A stretch of DNA of 55,205 nucleotides from a bacterium 1xD42-87 (GCA_003611805.1 RAYM01000021.1:1-55205), one strand, 5' to 3'. Numbered from the stretch's first letter, positions 26,730-35,962 are shown. Numbers and translations: made by a program. Notes: generated from the sequence alone by a model not told the origin.

Positions 26730-27959
26730 TTGAAGATACACATCCGAAAAAAGATTAAAAAAATAACGGGCGTTACATTATGCCTTGCGCTTGTGCTCTC
26801 CTGTGCGATTCCTGCGCCTTCCGTGCAGGCGGTTACCAGTGAGAGCATCCGCGAGAAGGAGCGTGAGATCGAGAAGGCAAAGGAAGAGGTTTCCGGTTTG
26901 AAGAGCAGTCTGACCGACGTGGAAAGGCTGAAAAAAGAACTGGAGCAGTCAAAAAGTGACCTGACAGCCTTTGTGCAGCAGCTGGATGGGCAGCTTGCAG
27001 ACATACAGGAGAAGATCGCACAATATAATACAATGATTACCGAAAAAGAGAAAGAGATCGAGGAGACATTGAGAGACCTGGATGAAGCACAGGCGAGGCA
27101 GGAACTGCAGTATGCCGCCATGAAAAAACGCATCCAGTTCATGTATGAGCGCAGTGATTCTTTTTATATGGAAACGCTCTTCGGCTCCGAGAGTATTTCA
27201 GGGATTGTGAACCGCGCCGATTATATCGAGGCATTGTCGCGCTATGACAGGGATAAGCTGAATGAATATGTGGAGACGCGCAAGTACGTGGAACTCTGCA
27301 AAGAGGAGCTGGAGGTGGAAAAAGAGCTTCTGGATGAGGCAAGAGAGGCGGTAAAGCAGGAGGAGGCTAATGTCAGCAGTCTGATCGGGGAGAAGGAGGC
27401 GCAGATTGTTTCCGTCAGCGGAGATATTGCCAATAAAGAGGCGGCAATCAAGGAATATGAGGATATGATCGCCCAGGAGAACGCCGAGATTGCCGCGCTG
27501 GAGAAGGCGGTGGCGGAGGAGCGTGCGAGGCTGGAAGCAGAGAATGCGCAGGCAAGAATCTATAACGGCGGCATGTTTGCCTGGCCATGCCCCGGCTACA
27601 AACGCATTTCCGACGAGTACGGCAACCGTATGCACCCGATCCTCGGCGTGGAGAAGTTCCACAACGGGCTGGATATGGCGGCGTCCTCGGGAACGCCTAT
27701 TCTGGCGGCGTATGACGGTGACGTGGTGGCTGCGGATTACAGCGGCAGCATGGGCAACTATATTATGATCAACCACGGCAGTGGACTGTATACTATATAC
27801 ATGCACTGTTCCGCCCTGTATGTTTCCAAAGGGCAGACCGTTTCCAAAGGACAGAACATTGCGGCGGTGGGTTCCACCGGGCGGTCCACCGGACCCCATC
27901 TGCATTTCAGCGTGCGCCTGAACGGAAACTACGTGAGCCCGTGGAATTATTTGAATTAG
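26730..27959 (+). CDS. EnvC-like murein hydrolase activator with M23 peptidase domain
   Basis: A 409-residue secreted protein. It has a signal peptide (basic KIHIRKKIKKI, hydrophobic core, cleavage near PSVQA), long coiled coils from about 35 to 270 with two helical hairpins, and a C-terminal LytM/M23 domain (HNGLDMAAS, GSGLYTIYMHCS, STGPHLHFSV) with the catalytic His and Asp ligands present. FtsEX-coupled EnvC or CwlO-type proteins control peptidoglycan splitting at division or elongation; because zinc ligands are kept, it may be an active endopeptidase itself. It starts at TTG with AGAGG upstream, 52 bases after ftsX. Confidence 0.9.
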   Translation: MKIHIRKKIKKITGVTLCLALVLSCAIPAPSVQAVTSESIREKEREIEKAKEEVSGLKSSLTDVERLKKELEQSKSDLTAFVQQLDGQLADIQEKIAQYNTMITEKEKEIEETLRDLDEAQARQELQYAAMKKRIQFMYERSDSFYMETLFGSESISGIVNRADYIEALSRYDRDKLNEYVETRKYVELCKEELEVEKELLDEAREAVKQEEANVSSLIGEKEAQIVSVSGDIANKEAAIKEYEDMIAQENAEIAALEKAVAEERARLEAENAQARIYNGGMFAWPCPGYKRISDEYGNRMHPILGVEKFHNGLDMAASSGTPILAAYDGDVVAADYSGSMGNYIMINHGSGLYTIYMHCSALYVSKGQTVSKGQNIAAVGSTGRSTGPHLHFSVRLNGNYVSPWNYLN

Positions 27960-28038
27960 CATTGAGTCCATGCAGTCCGACGGAAATCAGACAGACGAAA
28001 GCTTGCTTTCGGAAGGCTGTTTTACGCCGGACTATACG

Positions 28039-28172
28039 GCGAAAGCCGTACATGAGTAAATTGACTCGAAGAGGCAATTTGCGAATGGCATGGACGGAGC
28101 AAAGAGAATATGCGAAAGCCGTACATGAGTAAATTGACTCGAAGAGGCAATTTGCGAATGGCATGGACGGAG
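28039..28172. repeat. Two identical 61-bp direct repeats before ctpA
   Basis: Bases 28039-28099 and 28112-28172 are exact copies, 12 bases apart. Each contains an imperfect palindrome AAATTG-A-CTC-GAA-GAG-G-CAATTT. The first copy is also preceded by sequence that folds as TACGGC-GAAA-GCCGTA, whereas the second has a different left flank. The ribosome site of the protease gene follows 16 bases later, so the repeats lie in its 5' region or in the 244-base spacer after the M23 gene. Confidence 0.9.
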
Positions 28173-28203
28173 TATTATATTGTGTATAAGGAGATGACCC
28201 AAC

Positions 28204-29565
28204 TTGGATTCAAGGAATGATAGCAACCGTTATTATAATGACTACCCTATTCAGGGTGGCGGACAGCAGACACCCCCCTATTACAATGGCGCGCCGGGTG
28301 GTTATAACGGCGGTTCCGTGCCGCAGCAGACATCCCAGCCGGGGAATGGCAAGGGAGGCGGCAGTTTTCTGCTCGGTATGCTGCTCGGCGTGGCGCTGAC
28401 GACACTTATCTGTGGATTTACTTTTGTGGGCATGAAGGTCTATGAGGCGGTGGACAGCAAAAAAGTGGCAAAAAAAGGAACGGCGTCCAGCGTTGTCAGC
28501 GAGGAGACGGAGAAGAAACTTGAGGCGATCGAGGAAGTGATCGACGAGTATTACTATCAGGATGCGGATATTGACGTGGATGCCATGACCGAAGGCATGT
28601 ACGCCGGCATGGTGAGTGCGCTGGGCGATCCCTATTCCGTCTATTATACCGAGGAAGAGTGGAGCGATATGATGCAGGATACGGCAGGTATCTATTATGG
28701 TATCGGGGCTTATCTGATGATAGATCCCAATACCGGACTTGGCAAAATATCGGGCATTATAGAGGGGACACCTGCCGAGGAGTCTGGACTGCGTGCGGAC
28801 GACCTGCTTTACCTTGTGGACGGCGAGAGCACGATGGGGATGGAGCTATCCGAGATTGTGTCGCTTGTAAAGGGTGAAGAGGGCACGAAAGTCCACCTGA
28901 CCATCTACCGCGAGGGAGAAAGCGATTATCTGGAGATCGATGTGGAGCGGCGGCAGATCGAAGCGCCCACGGTCAAATATGAAATGCTCGAAAATGATAT
29001 TGGTTATATTCAGATTACCGAGTTTGATGATGTAACTACCGACCAGTTTACCGAAGCGCTTGCCGTGATAAAAGGTTCCGGTGCGAAAGGGCTTGTTCTG
29101 GATCTGCGCGGCAATCCCGGAGGCAGCCTGAACGTGGTGGTGGATATTGCGAGACAGATTCTGCCCAAGGGGCTGATTGTCTATACCGAAGATAAGTACG
29201 GCGAGCGTGACGAGTATACGTGCGACGGCAGGCATGAAATGGATATGCCTCTGGCGGTGCTTGTGAACGGTAATTCTGCAAGTGCGTCTGAGATCCTGGC
29301 GGGCGCGATTCAGGATTATAATATAGGGACGCTGGTCGGCACGACCACTTTTGGGAAGGGTATTGTCCAGCGGGTGCTGCCTCTGACTGACGGTACGGCT
29401 TTAAAGCTTACAATCAGCGCATATTATACGCCAAAGGGCAATAATATCCACGGGGTCGGCATTGAGCCTGATGTGGTCTGCGAGTTTGACAGTGACGCAT
29501 ACTATGATGAGGATGTGGATAACCAGCTGGAGAAGGCGGTGGAGGTGCTTTTGAAGGGGAGGTAA
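28204..29565 (+). CDS. S41 family carboxyl-terminal processing protease
   Basis: A 453-residue CtpA/CtpB-type serine protease: low-complexity cytosolic N-terminus rich in N, Y, G, Q (residues 1-55), one membrane helix (about 57-80), a helical cap (EETEKKLEAIEEVIDEYYYQDAD), PDZ (IYYGIGAYLMID, GTPAEESGLRADDLL), and a tail-specific protease domain with catalytic Ser in NGNSASASEILA and Lys in TTFGKGIVQR. It acts on extracytoplasmic or membrane proteins. It starts at TTG with AAGGAG 10 bases upstream. Its position after the FtsEX-M23 cluster fits turnover of hydrolases or their regulators. Confidence 0.93.
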   Translation: MDSRNDSNRYYNDYPIQGGGQQTPPYYNGAPGGYNGGSVPQQTSQPGNGKGGGSFLLGMLLGVALTTLICGFTFVGMKVYEAVDSKKVAKKGTASSVVSEETEKKLEAIEEVIDEYYYQDADIDVDAMTEGMYAGMVSALGDPYSVYYTEEEWSDMMQDTAGIYYGIGAYLMIDPNTGLGKISGIIEGTPAEESGLRADDLLYLVDGESTMGMELSEIVSLVKGEEGTKVHLTIYREGESDYLEIDVERRQIEAPTVKYEMLENDIGYIQITEFDDVTTDQFTEALAVIKGSGAKGLVLDLRGNPGGSLNVVVDIARQILPKGLIVYTEDKYGERDEYTCDGRHEMDMPLAVLVNGNSASASEILAGAIQDYNIGTLVGTTTFGKGIVQRVLPLTDGTALKLTISAYYTPKGNNIHGVGIEPDVVCEFDSDAYYDEDVDNQLEKAVEVLLKGR

Positions 29566-29577
29566 CAGTTCGGCTTA

Positions 29578-29704
29578 GGACTTTGCTCTTGCGGCAAAGT
29601 CCGTGAGAACAGGTAAAGGTTAAGAAGAATCCGACCTCTTTGCCGAAGGCAAAACTGGAATAGGTCGGATTCAGTAACTATGAAGTCGAAGACTGAATAG
29701 TTAC
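29578..29704. repeat. Three consecutive palindromic elements between ctpA and the GNAT gene
   Basis: Hairpin 1 (29578-29602): GGACTTTGC/GCAAAGTCC. Hairpin 2 (29627-29672): GAATCCGACCT/AGGTCGGATTC with an inner TTTGCC-GAA-GGCAAA stem. Hairpin 3 (29674-29704): GTAACTAT/ATAGTTAC, a symmetric GA/GA internal mismatch, then AGTC-GAA-GACT. None ends in a clean T-run, so they look like REP-type or RNA-processing elements rather than a simple terminator. Confidence 0.8.
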
Positions 29705-29795
29705 AAGGGGAGGGGATGAATCCACGCAACAGGTTGTAATTCTGAAGAAAGTACGATAAAATAATGGGAAGACAGCAAAGGAGTTACTGATTGTT

Positions 29796-30266
29796 TTGGG
29801 GATACCGTATGAAATCAGAAGTGCATACCGGGAAGAGTGGGAAGATGCCATGTCGCTGGCATGGCGTACTTTTATGAGGTTTGAGGCGGATGTCTATTCG
29901 CCCGAAGGTGTGAAGAATTTCGAGAATTTTATTACAGATTCTACGCTCTACAGAATGTTTGTCATGGGCGCGTACCAGATGTTCGTGGCGCTTGACGGGA
30001 AAAAGCTCGTGGGGATGCTGACGCTTCGCGACAGAGTGCATATTTCTCTGCTGTTTGTGGATGAAAAATACCACAGAAGGGGCATTGGACGTGCCTTGAT
30101 CCAGTATATGTCAAATTACCTTTTAACGGAGCTGCAGGAAACGCGTGTGACGGTCAATTCTTCGCCTTATGGGGTGGAGTTTTATCACAGGCTGGGGTTT
30201 CGGGACCTGCGGCCGCAGGAGAAGAGGGACGGCATTATTTATACGCCGATGGAGTTTGTGTTGTGA
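29796..30266 (+). CDS. GNAT family N-acetyltransferase
   Basis: A 156-residue protein with GNAT fold signatures: YEIRSAYREEWEDAMSLAWRTF at the start, VALDGKKLVGMLTLRD, then the acetyl-CoA-binding motif VDEKYHRRGIGRALIQYM and the closing SSPYGVEFYHRLGF. The substrate is not predictable. The chosen start is TTG at 29796 with AGGAG about 12 bases upstream; no in-frame ATG is available before residue 19, where an ATG would cut into the fold. Confidence 0.8.
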   Translation: MGIPYEIRSAYREEWEDAMSLAWRTFMRFEADVYSPEGVKNFENFITDSTLYRMFVMGAYQMFVALDGKKLVGMLTLRDRVHISLLFVDEKYHRRGIGRALIQYMSNYLLTELQETRVTVNSSPYGVEFYHRLGFRDLRPQEKRDGIIYTPMEFVL

Positions 30267-30290
30267 CGGAATCGGAGACGGGGGAAATTT

Positions 30291-31547
30291 ATGGAGTATA
30301 TTAGGAGCAAGGACATATATCTGCTGATGCGGGATATTCTGAAACTGATTAATCCCACGCTGATGGAACATGGATCCAGAGTGGCTTATATTGTGTATAA
30401 GATGCTGCAGGAAGAAAACAGGTACGAGGAGTTTGAACTGGCGGATATCGTTATGGTTGCGACGATGCATGATATCGGAGCGTATAAAACGGAAAAATCC
30501 AGAATCAATGATATGCTGCAGTACGAGACGAGGGACAGCATGGCGCATTCCATCTATGGCTACCTGTTCTTTAAGTATCTCTCCCCGGTGCCGGACATGT
30601 CAAAAGTGTTGATGTACCACTGCCGGGACTACGAGAAGCTGCAGACGGTAGATTACGCATATAAGGATGTGGCGGCTTACGTTAATATCGCTGAGAAGAT
30701 TGACATTTATTCTAATACCATGGGTGCGCAGTTTGATCCGCGCATGTTTCAGAAACAGGCGGGCACGAAACTTTCTGCCACGGGTCTGGACCGTTTTTAC
30801 CAGTGCGACGCGAAGTATAATATTCTGGAAAAGATTAAGGATAATTCCTATAAGGAAGAGCTGGATGAGATCGCTGAATATATGATTTTTTCCAATGAAG
30901 ATAAAAAGACTTTCATGGATATGCTGATTTATTGTATGGGTTTTGTCCGCGAGAGCATGGTGCTGGATACAGTTACCACGATCTGTATTTGTGAGGAAAT
31001 TTCCTCCCGCCTGTTCCTGCCGGATCAGGAGAGGGAGATGATCTACTATGCGGCGCTGCTGCACGATCTGGGGATGCTCGGGATATCGCAGGATATTCTG
31101 CAGGCGCCCCGCAAGCTGAAACCGGAAGAGATCAAGCATGTCCGTACACACGTGGGCATTACGCAGGAGAAGCTGGAACATAAAGTGGATGCCGAGGTGG
31201 TAAGTATTGCGCTGGCGCACCATGAGAGAGGGGACGGTAACGGATATCCAAAACGACTGACTGACAAGCAGATCAGTCTCCAACAGGGTGTATTGCAGGT
31301 GGGGGATGTGGTCAGCGCCCTGGTGAACAAGCGGAGCTACCGGGATGCCGTGTCGAAGCAGCAGGTGCTCCGGCTGCTGAACGAAGAGGCTGATAAGAAC
31401 CGGTTTAAGAGACAGCCGGTTATGGTGCTGGTGGAGTCCTATGATGAAGTTATGGCGCATGTAAAGAAAGAAACCGCCAGAATCCTTAAAATGTACCAGA
31501 CGCTTAACATGCAGTATCAGCAGGTCAGTACGAAATATAAAATCTAA
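30291..31547 (+). CDS. HD-GYP domain protein (probable c-di-GMP phosphodiesterase)
   Basis: A 418-residue cytosolic protein with two HD-type regions. The first has VATMHDIGAY in an HD-like helix bundle. The second has ALLHDLGMLGI, HVGITQEKLE, and HHERGDGNGYPKRL, the HD-GYP signature. HD-GYP enzymes hydrolyse cyclic di-GMP or related dinucleotides. A GGDEF synthase is encoded 0.8 kb downstream, so the pair could set local c-di-GMP levels. No membrane segment or receiver domain is present. It starts 24 bases after the GNAT gene. Confidence 0.85.
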   Translation: MEYIRSKDIYLLMRDILKLINPTLMEHGSRVAYIVYKMLQEENRYEEFELADIVMVATMHDIGAYKTEKSRINDMLQYETRDSMAHSIYGYLFFKYLSPVPDMSKVLMYHCRDYEKLQTVDYAYKDVAAYVNIAEKIDIYSNTMGAQFDPRMFQKQAGTKLSATGLDRFYQCDAKYNILEKIKDNSYKEELDEIAEYMIFSNEDKKTFMDMLIYCMGFVRESMVLDTVTTICICEEISSRLFLPDQEREMIYYAALLHDLGMLGISQDILQAPRKLKPEEIKHVRTHVGITQEKLEHKVDAEVVSIALAHHERGDGNGYPKRLTDKQISLQQGVLQVGDVVSALVNKRSYRDAVSKQQVLRLLNEEADKNRFKRQPVMVLVESYDEVMAHVKKETARILKMYQTLNMQYQQVSTKYKI

Positions 31548-31647
31548 ATTAGTTTGTTTTTTACATATTTTTATGTTTTATATGGATTTTCACGCCTTGG
31601 TGATATATAATCTTATATATAGCCTAGCAAATTTTGGAGTGACAGAC

Positions 31648-32331
31648 GTGGGTAAATTTTTTGATATGGACAGTCCTTTCATGCGGGTTTTAAACCGTGT
31701 GGGGGATTTGATGATTATGAATTTTTTAATGATTCTCTGCTGTATTCCTGTTATAACTGCAGGAGCGGCTTTTACAGCGATGCATTATGTGCTGCTTAAG
31801 ATCGTGCGCGGCGAAGAGGGATATCTGATCAAAGGTTTCTTTAAGTCCTTTAAGCAGAATTTCAGGCAGGCTACCACCATATGGCTTTTGATGCTTCTGG
31901 TGATTCTGGTCTATGTGGGAGATTCATTAATCTTTAATTATTCGGGGTTGACTTTTCCGAAACCGCTTGTAATTGCGGTGGTGGCGGTGGCTGTCCTGCT
32001 TGCGATGGCAGCGGTTTATGTTTTTCCGTTACAGGCAAGATTTGAGAATACGGTGAAGAACACGCTCAAGAATGCAATGATACTGGCTTTTGTCAATCTG
32101 CCAAAGACGCTGCTGATGGTGGGATGCTATGTACTGCCGCTTGTGATCGCGTACTTTTCAAATTATGCGCTCCTGTTTGTATTTCTGTTTGGCATTTCGG
32201 CGCCGGCTTACGCGGCGGCATGGATATATAGCGGCATCTTTAAGAAGCTGGAGCCGGAGACAGAGAAAGTTACTGATGATATGGACTTTTCTCTGAGAAT
32301 TGATGAGGGGAATCAGGAAATCGATGGATAA
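31648..32331 (+). CDS. YesL family (DUF624) membrane protein
   Basis: About 227 residues with five to six helices and the typical N-terminus GKFFDMDSPFMRVLNRVGDL and ILCCIPVITAGAAFTAMHYV. YesL-like proteins are usually found next to sugar transport or two-component genes; their function is unknown. The GTG at 31648 is preferred: GGAG sits 8 bases upstream and the family begins with MGKFFDMD. The longer reading from 31573 adds an atypical segment. It overlaps the next gene by 8 bases, suggesting coupling. Confidence 0.82.
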   Translation: MGKFFDMDSPFMRVLNRVGDLMIMNFLMILCCIPVITAGAAFTAMHYVLLKIVRGEEGYLIKGFFKSFKQNFRQATTIWLLMLLVILVYVGDSLIFNYSGLTFPKPLVIAVVAVAVLLAMAAVYVFPLQARFENTVKNTLKNAMILAFVNLPKTLLMVGCYVLPLVIAYFSNYALLFVFLFGISAPAYAAAWIYSGIFKKLEPETEKVTDDMDFSLRIDEGNQEIDG

Positions 32332-33817
32332 TCAAGACAAGTCTAGTGTGTTACAGTGGCTTATTCCAACGGGCATCATGATGGTGGTCGTTGTTGCCAT
32401 GTTGCTGAGCTTTTCGGCGAAGAGCAATAAGGAGGCGGAGGCGACAGTTTCGAAGACGCTGATCTCCTCGACGGAAGGGTACGGGGATCGTTTTCTTCAC
32501 GAACTGCAAAAGGTGGGCAAGGTCGGCGAGACAGCCGGTGAAATACTTGAGAGAATTGGGACGGAAGAAACTGCCCACGTGATGGGAGTGCTGGATATTG
32601 CGTCGAAGTGCGCGGATGTAGATAAAGTTCTGTACTGTACTGCTGACGGACAGGCTGTGGACCAGACAGGCACGTCGATCGATGTCGGTCAGGAACCTTG
32701 GTTTGCGGAGGCGCTTGTAGGTGAATTTCCCTATGTATATACAGGCGAAGAAAAGGCTGTGATTGTGGTGAAGCACGTCGGGGCGAATGCGGAACACGGA
32801 TATCTGATGCTTTACTATCCGATGGAGCGGTTTGGGGACATGCTGCTGCAGTCGGGATACGATTCCACGAGCTTTCTCGTTGTTGTGGATCTGGAAGGAA
32901 ATATACTGGGTGTGAGCGGTGCGGCGACGAACGCCTGTGTGCAGGGGGGCAATATCTTTTCGGCGATGGAGGCGGAGAATAAGGAGAATGCCAGAACCAT
33001 CCGCAATCGTCTGAACAACAGCTCCCGCGGCAGTGTAGATATTCAGACAGGTAAACAGAGACAGGTTCTGACTTCTGTGCCGCTTGGCACAAACCGTTGG
33101 AGTCTGATACTTGGTGTCAGTGGGTCTTATGCGGAGAGACAGGCGAATTATATCAGAAAAAACACACGGGACATGGTTCTTGCCCTGGCGCTTACGATCG
33201 CCGTGTTCTTCTGTGTTGTTATGGTGATCAATATTATCGGAAAGATACGCAGCAATAATAAGAAGAAGGAATTGGAAGACAAGGCGGATACAGACCTTCT
33301 GACCGGTTTGAACAATAAGCTGGCGACGGAGCGCAAGATTAAGGACTATATGGCAAAGAACCCCGATAAACAGTGCATGATGTTTATGGTTGACGTAGAT
33401 AATTTTAAAAAGATCAACGATACGATGGGACATGCTTTTGGCGATGAGGTGCTGCGTTCCCTTGGTATCCAGATTGGGGCGATTTTCCGTGCCAGCGATA
33501 TCATAGGCCGTGTGGGCGGTGATGAGTTCATGGTATTTCTTAAGGACATTGCGACCGAGGAGGCGATCCTGAAGGAAGCCAGAAAGATGGAAGTCTTTTT
33601 TAAGAACTTTCAGGCGGGCGAGTACGTGAAGTATAAGGCTACGGCAAGTATTGGCGTGGCGGTATTCCCGCAGGAAGGCAGCGACTTTGAGACGCTTTAT
33701 AAAGCGGCTGACCAGGGTGTATACAAGGCAAAGAAGAGAGGAAAGAACCAGCTTGCGTTTTACAGGGACAGGGAGCCGGTAGAACAGGGCGCGGCGGCCG
33801 GTGCAGCGGAAGAATAG
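32324..33817 (+). CDS. Membrane-bound diguanylate cyclase (GGDEF)
   Basis: A 497-residue protein: N-terminal membrane helix (about residues 10-32), an extracellular sensor of about 240 residues probably of Cache type (LYCTADGQAVDQTGTSIDVGQ, WFAEALVGEFPYVY), a second helix (about 285-310), and a C-terminal GGDEF domain. The active-site loop is intact (VGGDEFMVF), and an RASD inhibitory site lies five residues before it. It makes c-di-GMP in response to an external ligand. The ATG at 32324 overlaps yesL and has AGGAAA upstream. It is followed by a strong terminator. Confidence 0.92.
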   Translation: MDNQDKSSVLQWLIPTGIMMVVVVAMLLSFSAKSNKEAEATVSKTLISSTEGYGDRFLHELQKVGKVGETAGEILERIGTEETAHVMGVLDIASKCADVDKVLYCTADGQAVDQTGTSIDVGQEPWFAEALVGEFPYVYTGEEKAVIVVKHVGANAEHGYLMLYYPMERFGDMLLQSGYDSTSFLVVVDLEGNILGVSGAATNACVQGGNIFSAMEAENKENARTIRNRLNNSSRGSVDIQTGKQRQVLTSVPLGTNRWSLILGVSGSYAERQANYIRKNTRDMVLALALTIAVFFCVVMVINIIGKIRSNNKKKELEDKADTDLLTGLNNKLATERKIKDYMAKNPDKQCMMFMVDVDNFKKINDTMGHAFGDEVLRSLGIQIGAIFRASDIIGRVGGDEFMVFLKDIATEEAILKEARKMEVFFKNFQAGEYVKYKATASIGVAVFPQEGSDFETLYKAADQGVYKAKKRGKNQLAFYRDREPVEQGAAAGAAEE

Positions 33818-33844
33818 ATAAGGGCGCAGTGTTTGAGAAAACGG

Positions 33845-33876
33845 GAAGGACGGATTTTATGCCGTCCTTCTTTTTT
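33845..33876 (+). terminator. Intrinsic terminator after the GGDEF gene
   Basis: GAAGGACGG (33845-33853) pairs with CCGTCCTTC (33862-33870), followed by six T. Confidence 0.9.
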
Positions 33877-33935
33877 GGTGCAGGGAATGCGGAGCATTGC
33901 GAGCCGGCATATCCGCGCAGGGTTCGATTGCACGA
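33877..33935. repeat. Palindrome-rich intergenic segment
   Basis: It lies in the 380-base gap between the GGDEF and binding-protein genes. It contains AATGC-GGA-GCATT and an outer GTGCA ... TGCAC pairing, plus GC-rich flanks. It has no coding potential and resembles the other intergenic palindromes of this window. The rest of the gap up to 34080 is AT-rich with nothing else recognised. Confidence 0.4.
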
Positions 33936-34084
33936 AATTGCGGCTACGAAAACCATTTAGCAAGAATGGGGTATATTTACGCAATTATTTTTATAATTTG
34001 ACGAAATGTGGAGAAATGACACGGAAATGAAAGTCAAAAAAGAAAATTGATATAAAAAATGTCTAAAAATATTTAAAAAAATGG

Positions 34085-34113
34085 TTGTCAATATAGGAAA
34101 TGTGTGCTAGACT
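34085..34113 (+). promoter_or_regulatory. Promoter of the sugar ABC transporter operon
   Basis: TTGTCA (34085-34090), 17 bases, TAGACT (34108-34113). Predicted initiation is near 34120, placing the operator-like palindromes at the start of the transcript. Confidence 0.7.
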
Positions 34114-34120
34114 AACATTA

Positions 34121-34149
34121 CGAAAACGTTTAAGTAAAAACGCGTTTCG
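34121..34149. promoter_or_regulatory. Candidate LacI/CcpA-type operators
   Basis: CGAAAACGTTTAAG (34121-34134) and AAAACGCGTTTCG (34137-34149) are near-palindromes with a central CG, like operators of LacI-family repressors or catabolite-responsive elements. They sit directly downstream of the -10 box, where binding would block initiation. Confidence 0.5.
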
Positions 34150-34197
34150 TGTAACCATTACACTTTTTATCTTTTTAAAAGGAGGAAATGAAAAAGT

Positions 34198-35652
34198 ATG
34201 AAGAAGAAAGTAGTAAGCATCTTATTGGCAACATCTATGGTAGCGACGCTTGCAGCATGCGGCAGCGATCCCGCTCCGGCAGCTGAAGCTCCTGCAGCAG
34301 AGGAGGAAGCTCCCGCGGCAGAGGAAGCGCCTGCGGCAGAGGAAGAGGCTCCTGCAGCAGAGGGGGAGGCTCCCGCGGAAGATACCGGTGCAGCATCCGG
34401 CGATCTCGCTTACACGGGAAACATCTCCATCATGCACTTCTCCACATCTGAGGAGTCTGAGGGTAACGGCGGTTCTGATGGCTTCAGAACATGCCTTGCT
34501 AACTGGCAGAATGACCACGGTAACATTACGTTGGATGAGGAAGTTCTGGCAAACGACGACTATAAGACACAGATTGCTACACGCGCGGCAGCGGACGATC
34601 TTCCGGACGTATTCCTGCTTCAGGGTATGAACACCATCAGCTGGGCAGGTCAGGGTCTTGTATATGATCTGACAGACAGCATTAAGAATTCCCCTTATGC
34701 GGGTGAATACAACATGGATTATCTTGTACCCTTCACCGCGGACGGCAAGTATTACGCTTATCCTGCTCTGACAGGCGGTACCTGTACCGTAGTCATCTAC
34801 GACGAGGCTATGTGGAAAGAGGCTGGCTTTGATTCCTTCCCCACCACTTGGGCTGACGTAGAGAAGGCGGCCGAGTACTTCAGCGGTCAGGGTATCGATA
34901 CCATCGCATTCGGTAACTCCGGTCAGTGGCAGATGAATTCCTGTTTCGTATCCTGCCTTGGATATCAGTACACTGGCACACAGTGGTTTTCTGATATCAT
35001 TGCAGGCACAGGCAACTTCGAGGCTCCTGAGTTTGTGGCGGCTCTGACAGAGACACAGCGTCTGTTCCACGACACCAACATCTTCAACAAGGACTTCAAC
35101 GCAGTATCCAATGAGGACGCTCGTGAGTACTATATCTCTGGCGACGCGGCAGCGTTCATCGGCGGTAACTGGGATGCTTCTTATATCCAGGCTACACTGG
35201 AAGGCGATCCGAAGAAGGATACCACCAAGTTCGCAGTTCTTCCTCAGGCAGCAGACGCTACCAAGTATGAGAACTTCCAGAATATCGGTCTTGGTTACGG
35301 TATGGCAATCAGTGCAAAGGCAGCTTCTGATCCTGACAAGCTTGCGGCTTGTATCGATCTTTGCCAGTACCTGACAGGTCCTGCATTCTCCGAGTATGTA
35401 GGCGCGAACTACGCACTGGCTGGTTTCTGCAGCTCCGATGTAGACCTTTCCGCATTCGACCAGTACACACAGGATTTCTACAACTTCTCCTATGTGGACA
35501 ACAAGGGCTGTGAGATTTATGACTCTTATGTAGACGGTTCCGTTTGGTCTGTACTTAATACCGAGATGCAGGAAATGGTTAACGGCGACAAAGATCCCGC
35601 AACCGTTGCGGCAGATACACAGGCTGCATACAAGGCATACTTGGGTCAGTAA
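34198..35652 (+). CDS. Sugar ABC transporter substrate-binding lipoprotein
   Basis: A 484-residue extracellular lipoprotein: signal peptide with lipobox TLAAC (Cys 21), an unusual Ala/Pro/Glu linker with tandem EAPAAEE-like units (about residues 25-62), then a family 1 solute-binding fold ([62 protein letters not shown]). It captures a carbohydrate, probably an oligosaccharide, for the MalF/MalG-like permeases that follow. Codon use is strongly biased to a restricted set (GCA/GCT, AAC, TAC, GGT), in keeping with high expression. AGGAGG precedes the ATG. Confidence 0.93.
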   Translation: MKKKVVSILLATSMVATLAACGSDPAPAAEAPAAEEEAPAAEEAPAAEEEAPAAEGEAPAEDTGAASGDLAYTGNISIMHFSTSEESEGNGGSDGFRTCLANWQNDHGNITLDEEVLANDDYKTQIATRAAADDLPDVFLLQGMNTISWAGQGLVYDLTDSIKNSPYAGEYNMDYLVPFTADGKYYAYPALTGGTCTVVIYDEAMWKEAGFDSFPTTWADVEKAAEYFSGQGIDTIAFGNSGQWQMNSCFVSCLGYQYTGTQWFSDIIAGTGNFEAPEFVAALTETQRLFHDTNIFNKDFNAVSNEDAREYYISGDAAAFIGGNWDASYIQATLEGDPKKDTTKFAVLPQAADATKYENFQNIGLGYGMAISAKAASDPDKLAACIDLCQYLTGPAFSEYVGANYALAGFCSSDVDLSAFDQYTQDFYNFSYVDNKGCEIYDSYVDGSVWSVLNTEMQEMVNGDKDPATVAADTQAAYKAYLGQ

Positions 35653-35655
35653 CAA

Positions 35656-35870
35656 ATTGAGCGCAAGCGCTTAATTGCGGGCACTGCTTCGCAGGCTCGG
35701 CGAAAAATGAGTCTTAGGTTTTCATTGCGAGCGCTGCTGACGCGGGCTCGGCACATAATCGGCTTATCATGGTCGAGAGGGTTTTACAACATAAACAGGC
35801 TGCGCCGCCTAGGGGATTTCTCCTAGGCGGACGCTTACCTGACAGGGTCTTTGATTAAGCACATGCTTAA
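35656..35870. repeat. Palindromes and imperfect repeats between binding-protein and permease genes
   Basis: The 310-base gap holds: hairpin ATTGAGCG/CGCTTAAT (35656-35675); two imperfect direct copies of about 28 bases beginning ATTGCGGGCACTGCTTCG and ATTGCGAGCGCTGCTGA; a perfect 9-bp stem CCGCCTAGG/CCTAGGCGG (35805-35830); and ATTAAGCA/TGCTTAAT near 35853-35870. The first hairpin lacks a T-run. Such structures often protect the binding-protein mRNA and lower permease expression. Confidence 0.7.
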
Positions 35871-35962
35871 TTATGGCGAAGCGTAGAAAACGACTTCGTT
35901 TCGCTTTTGGGGTATGTCTCAGTTACGTTAATAGTGAGCAAAAAGGAAATGGGGGCGAATCT

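Noticed and set aside
28031..28172. CRISPR-like array
   Set aside because: Only two 61-bp copies with a 12-base spacer, no further units and no cas genes; it is a simple direct repeat.
34222..35655. Long minus-strand open frame (about 477 codons) opposite the sugar-binding protein
   Set aside because: The plus strand encodes a complete lipoprotein with promoter and ribosome site; the antisense product is Cys/Val-rich without motifs.
35873..35962. N-terminal extension of the MalF-like permease
   Set aside because: It covers intergenic hairpins; the ATG at 35963 has a better ribosome site and a family-typical start.
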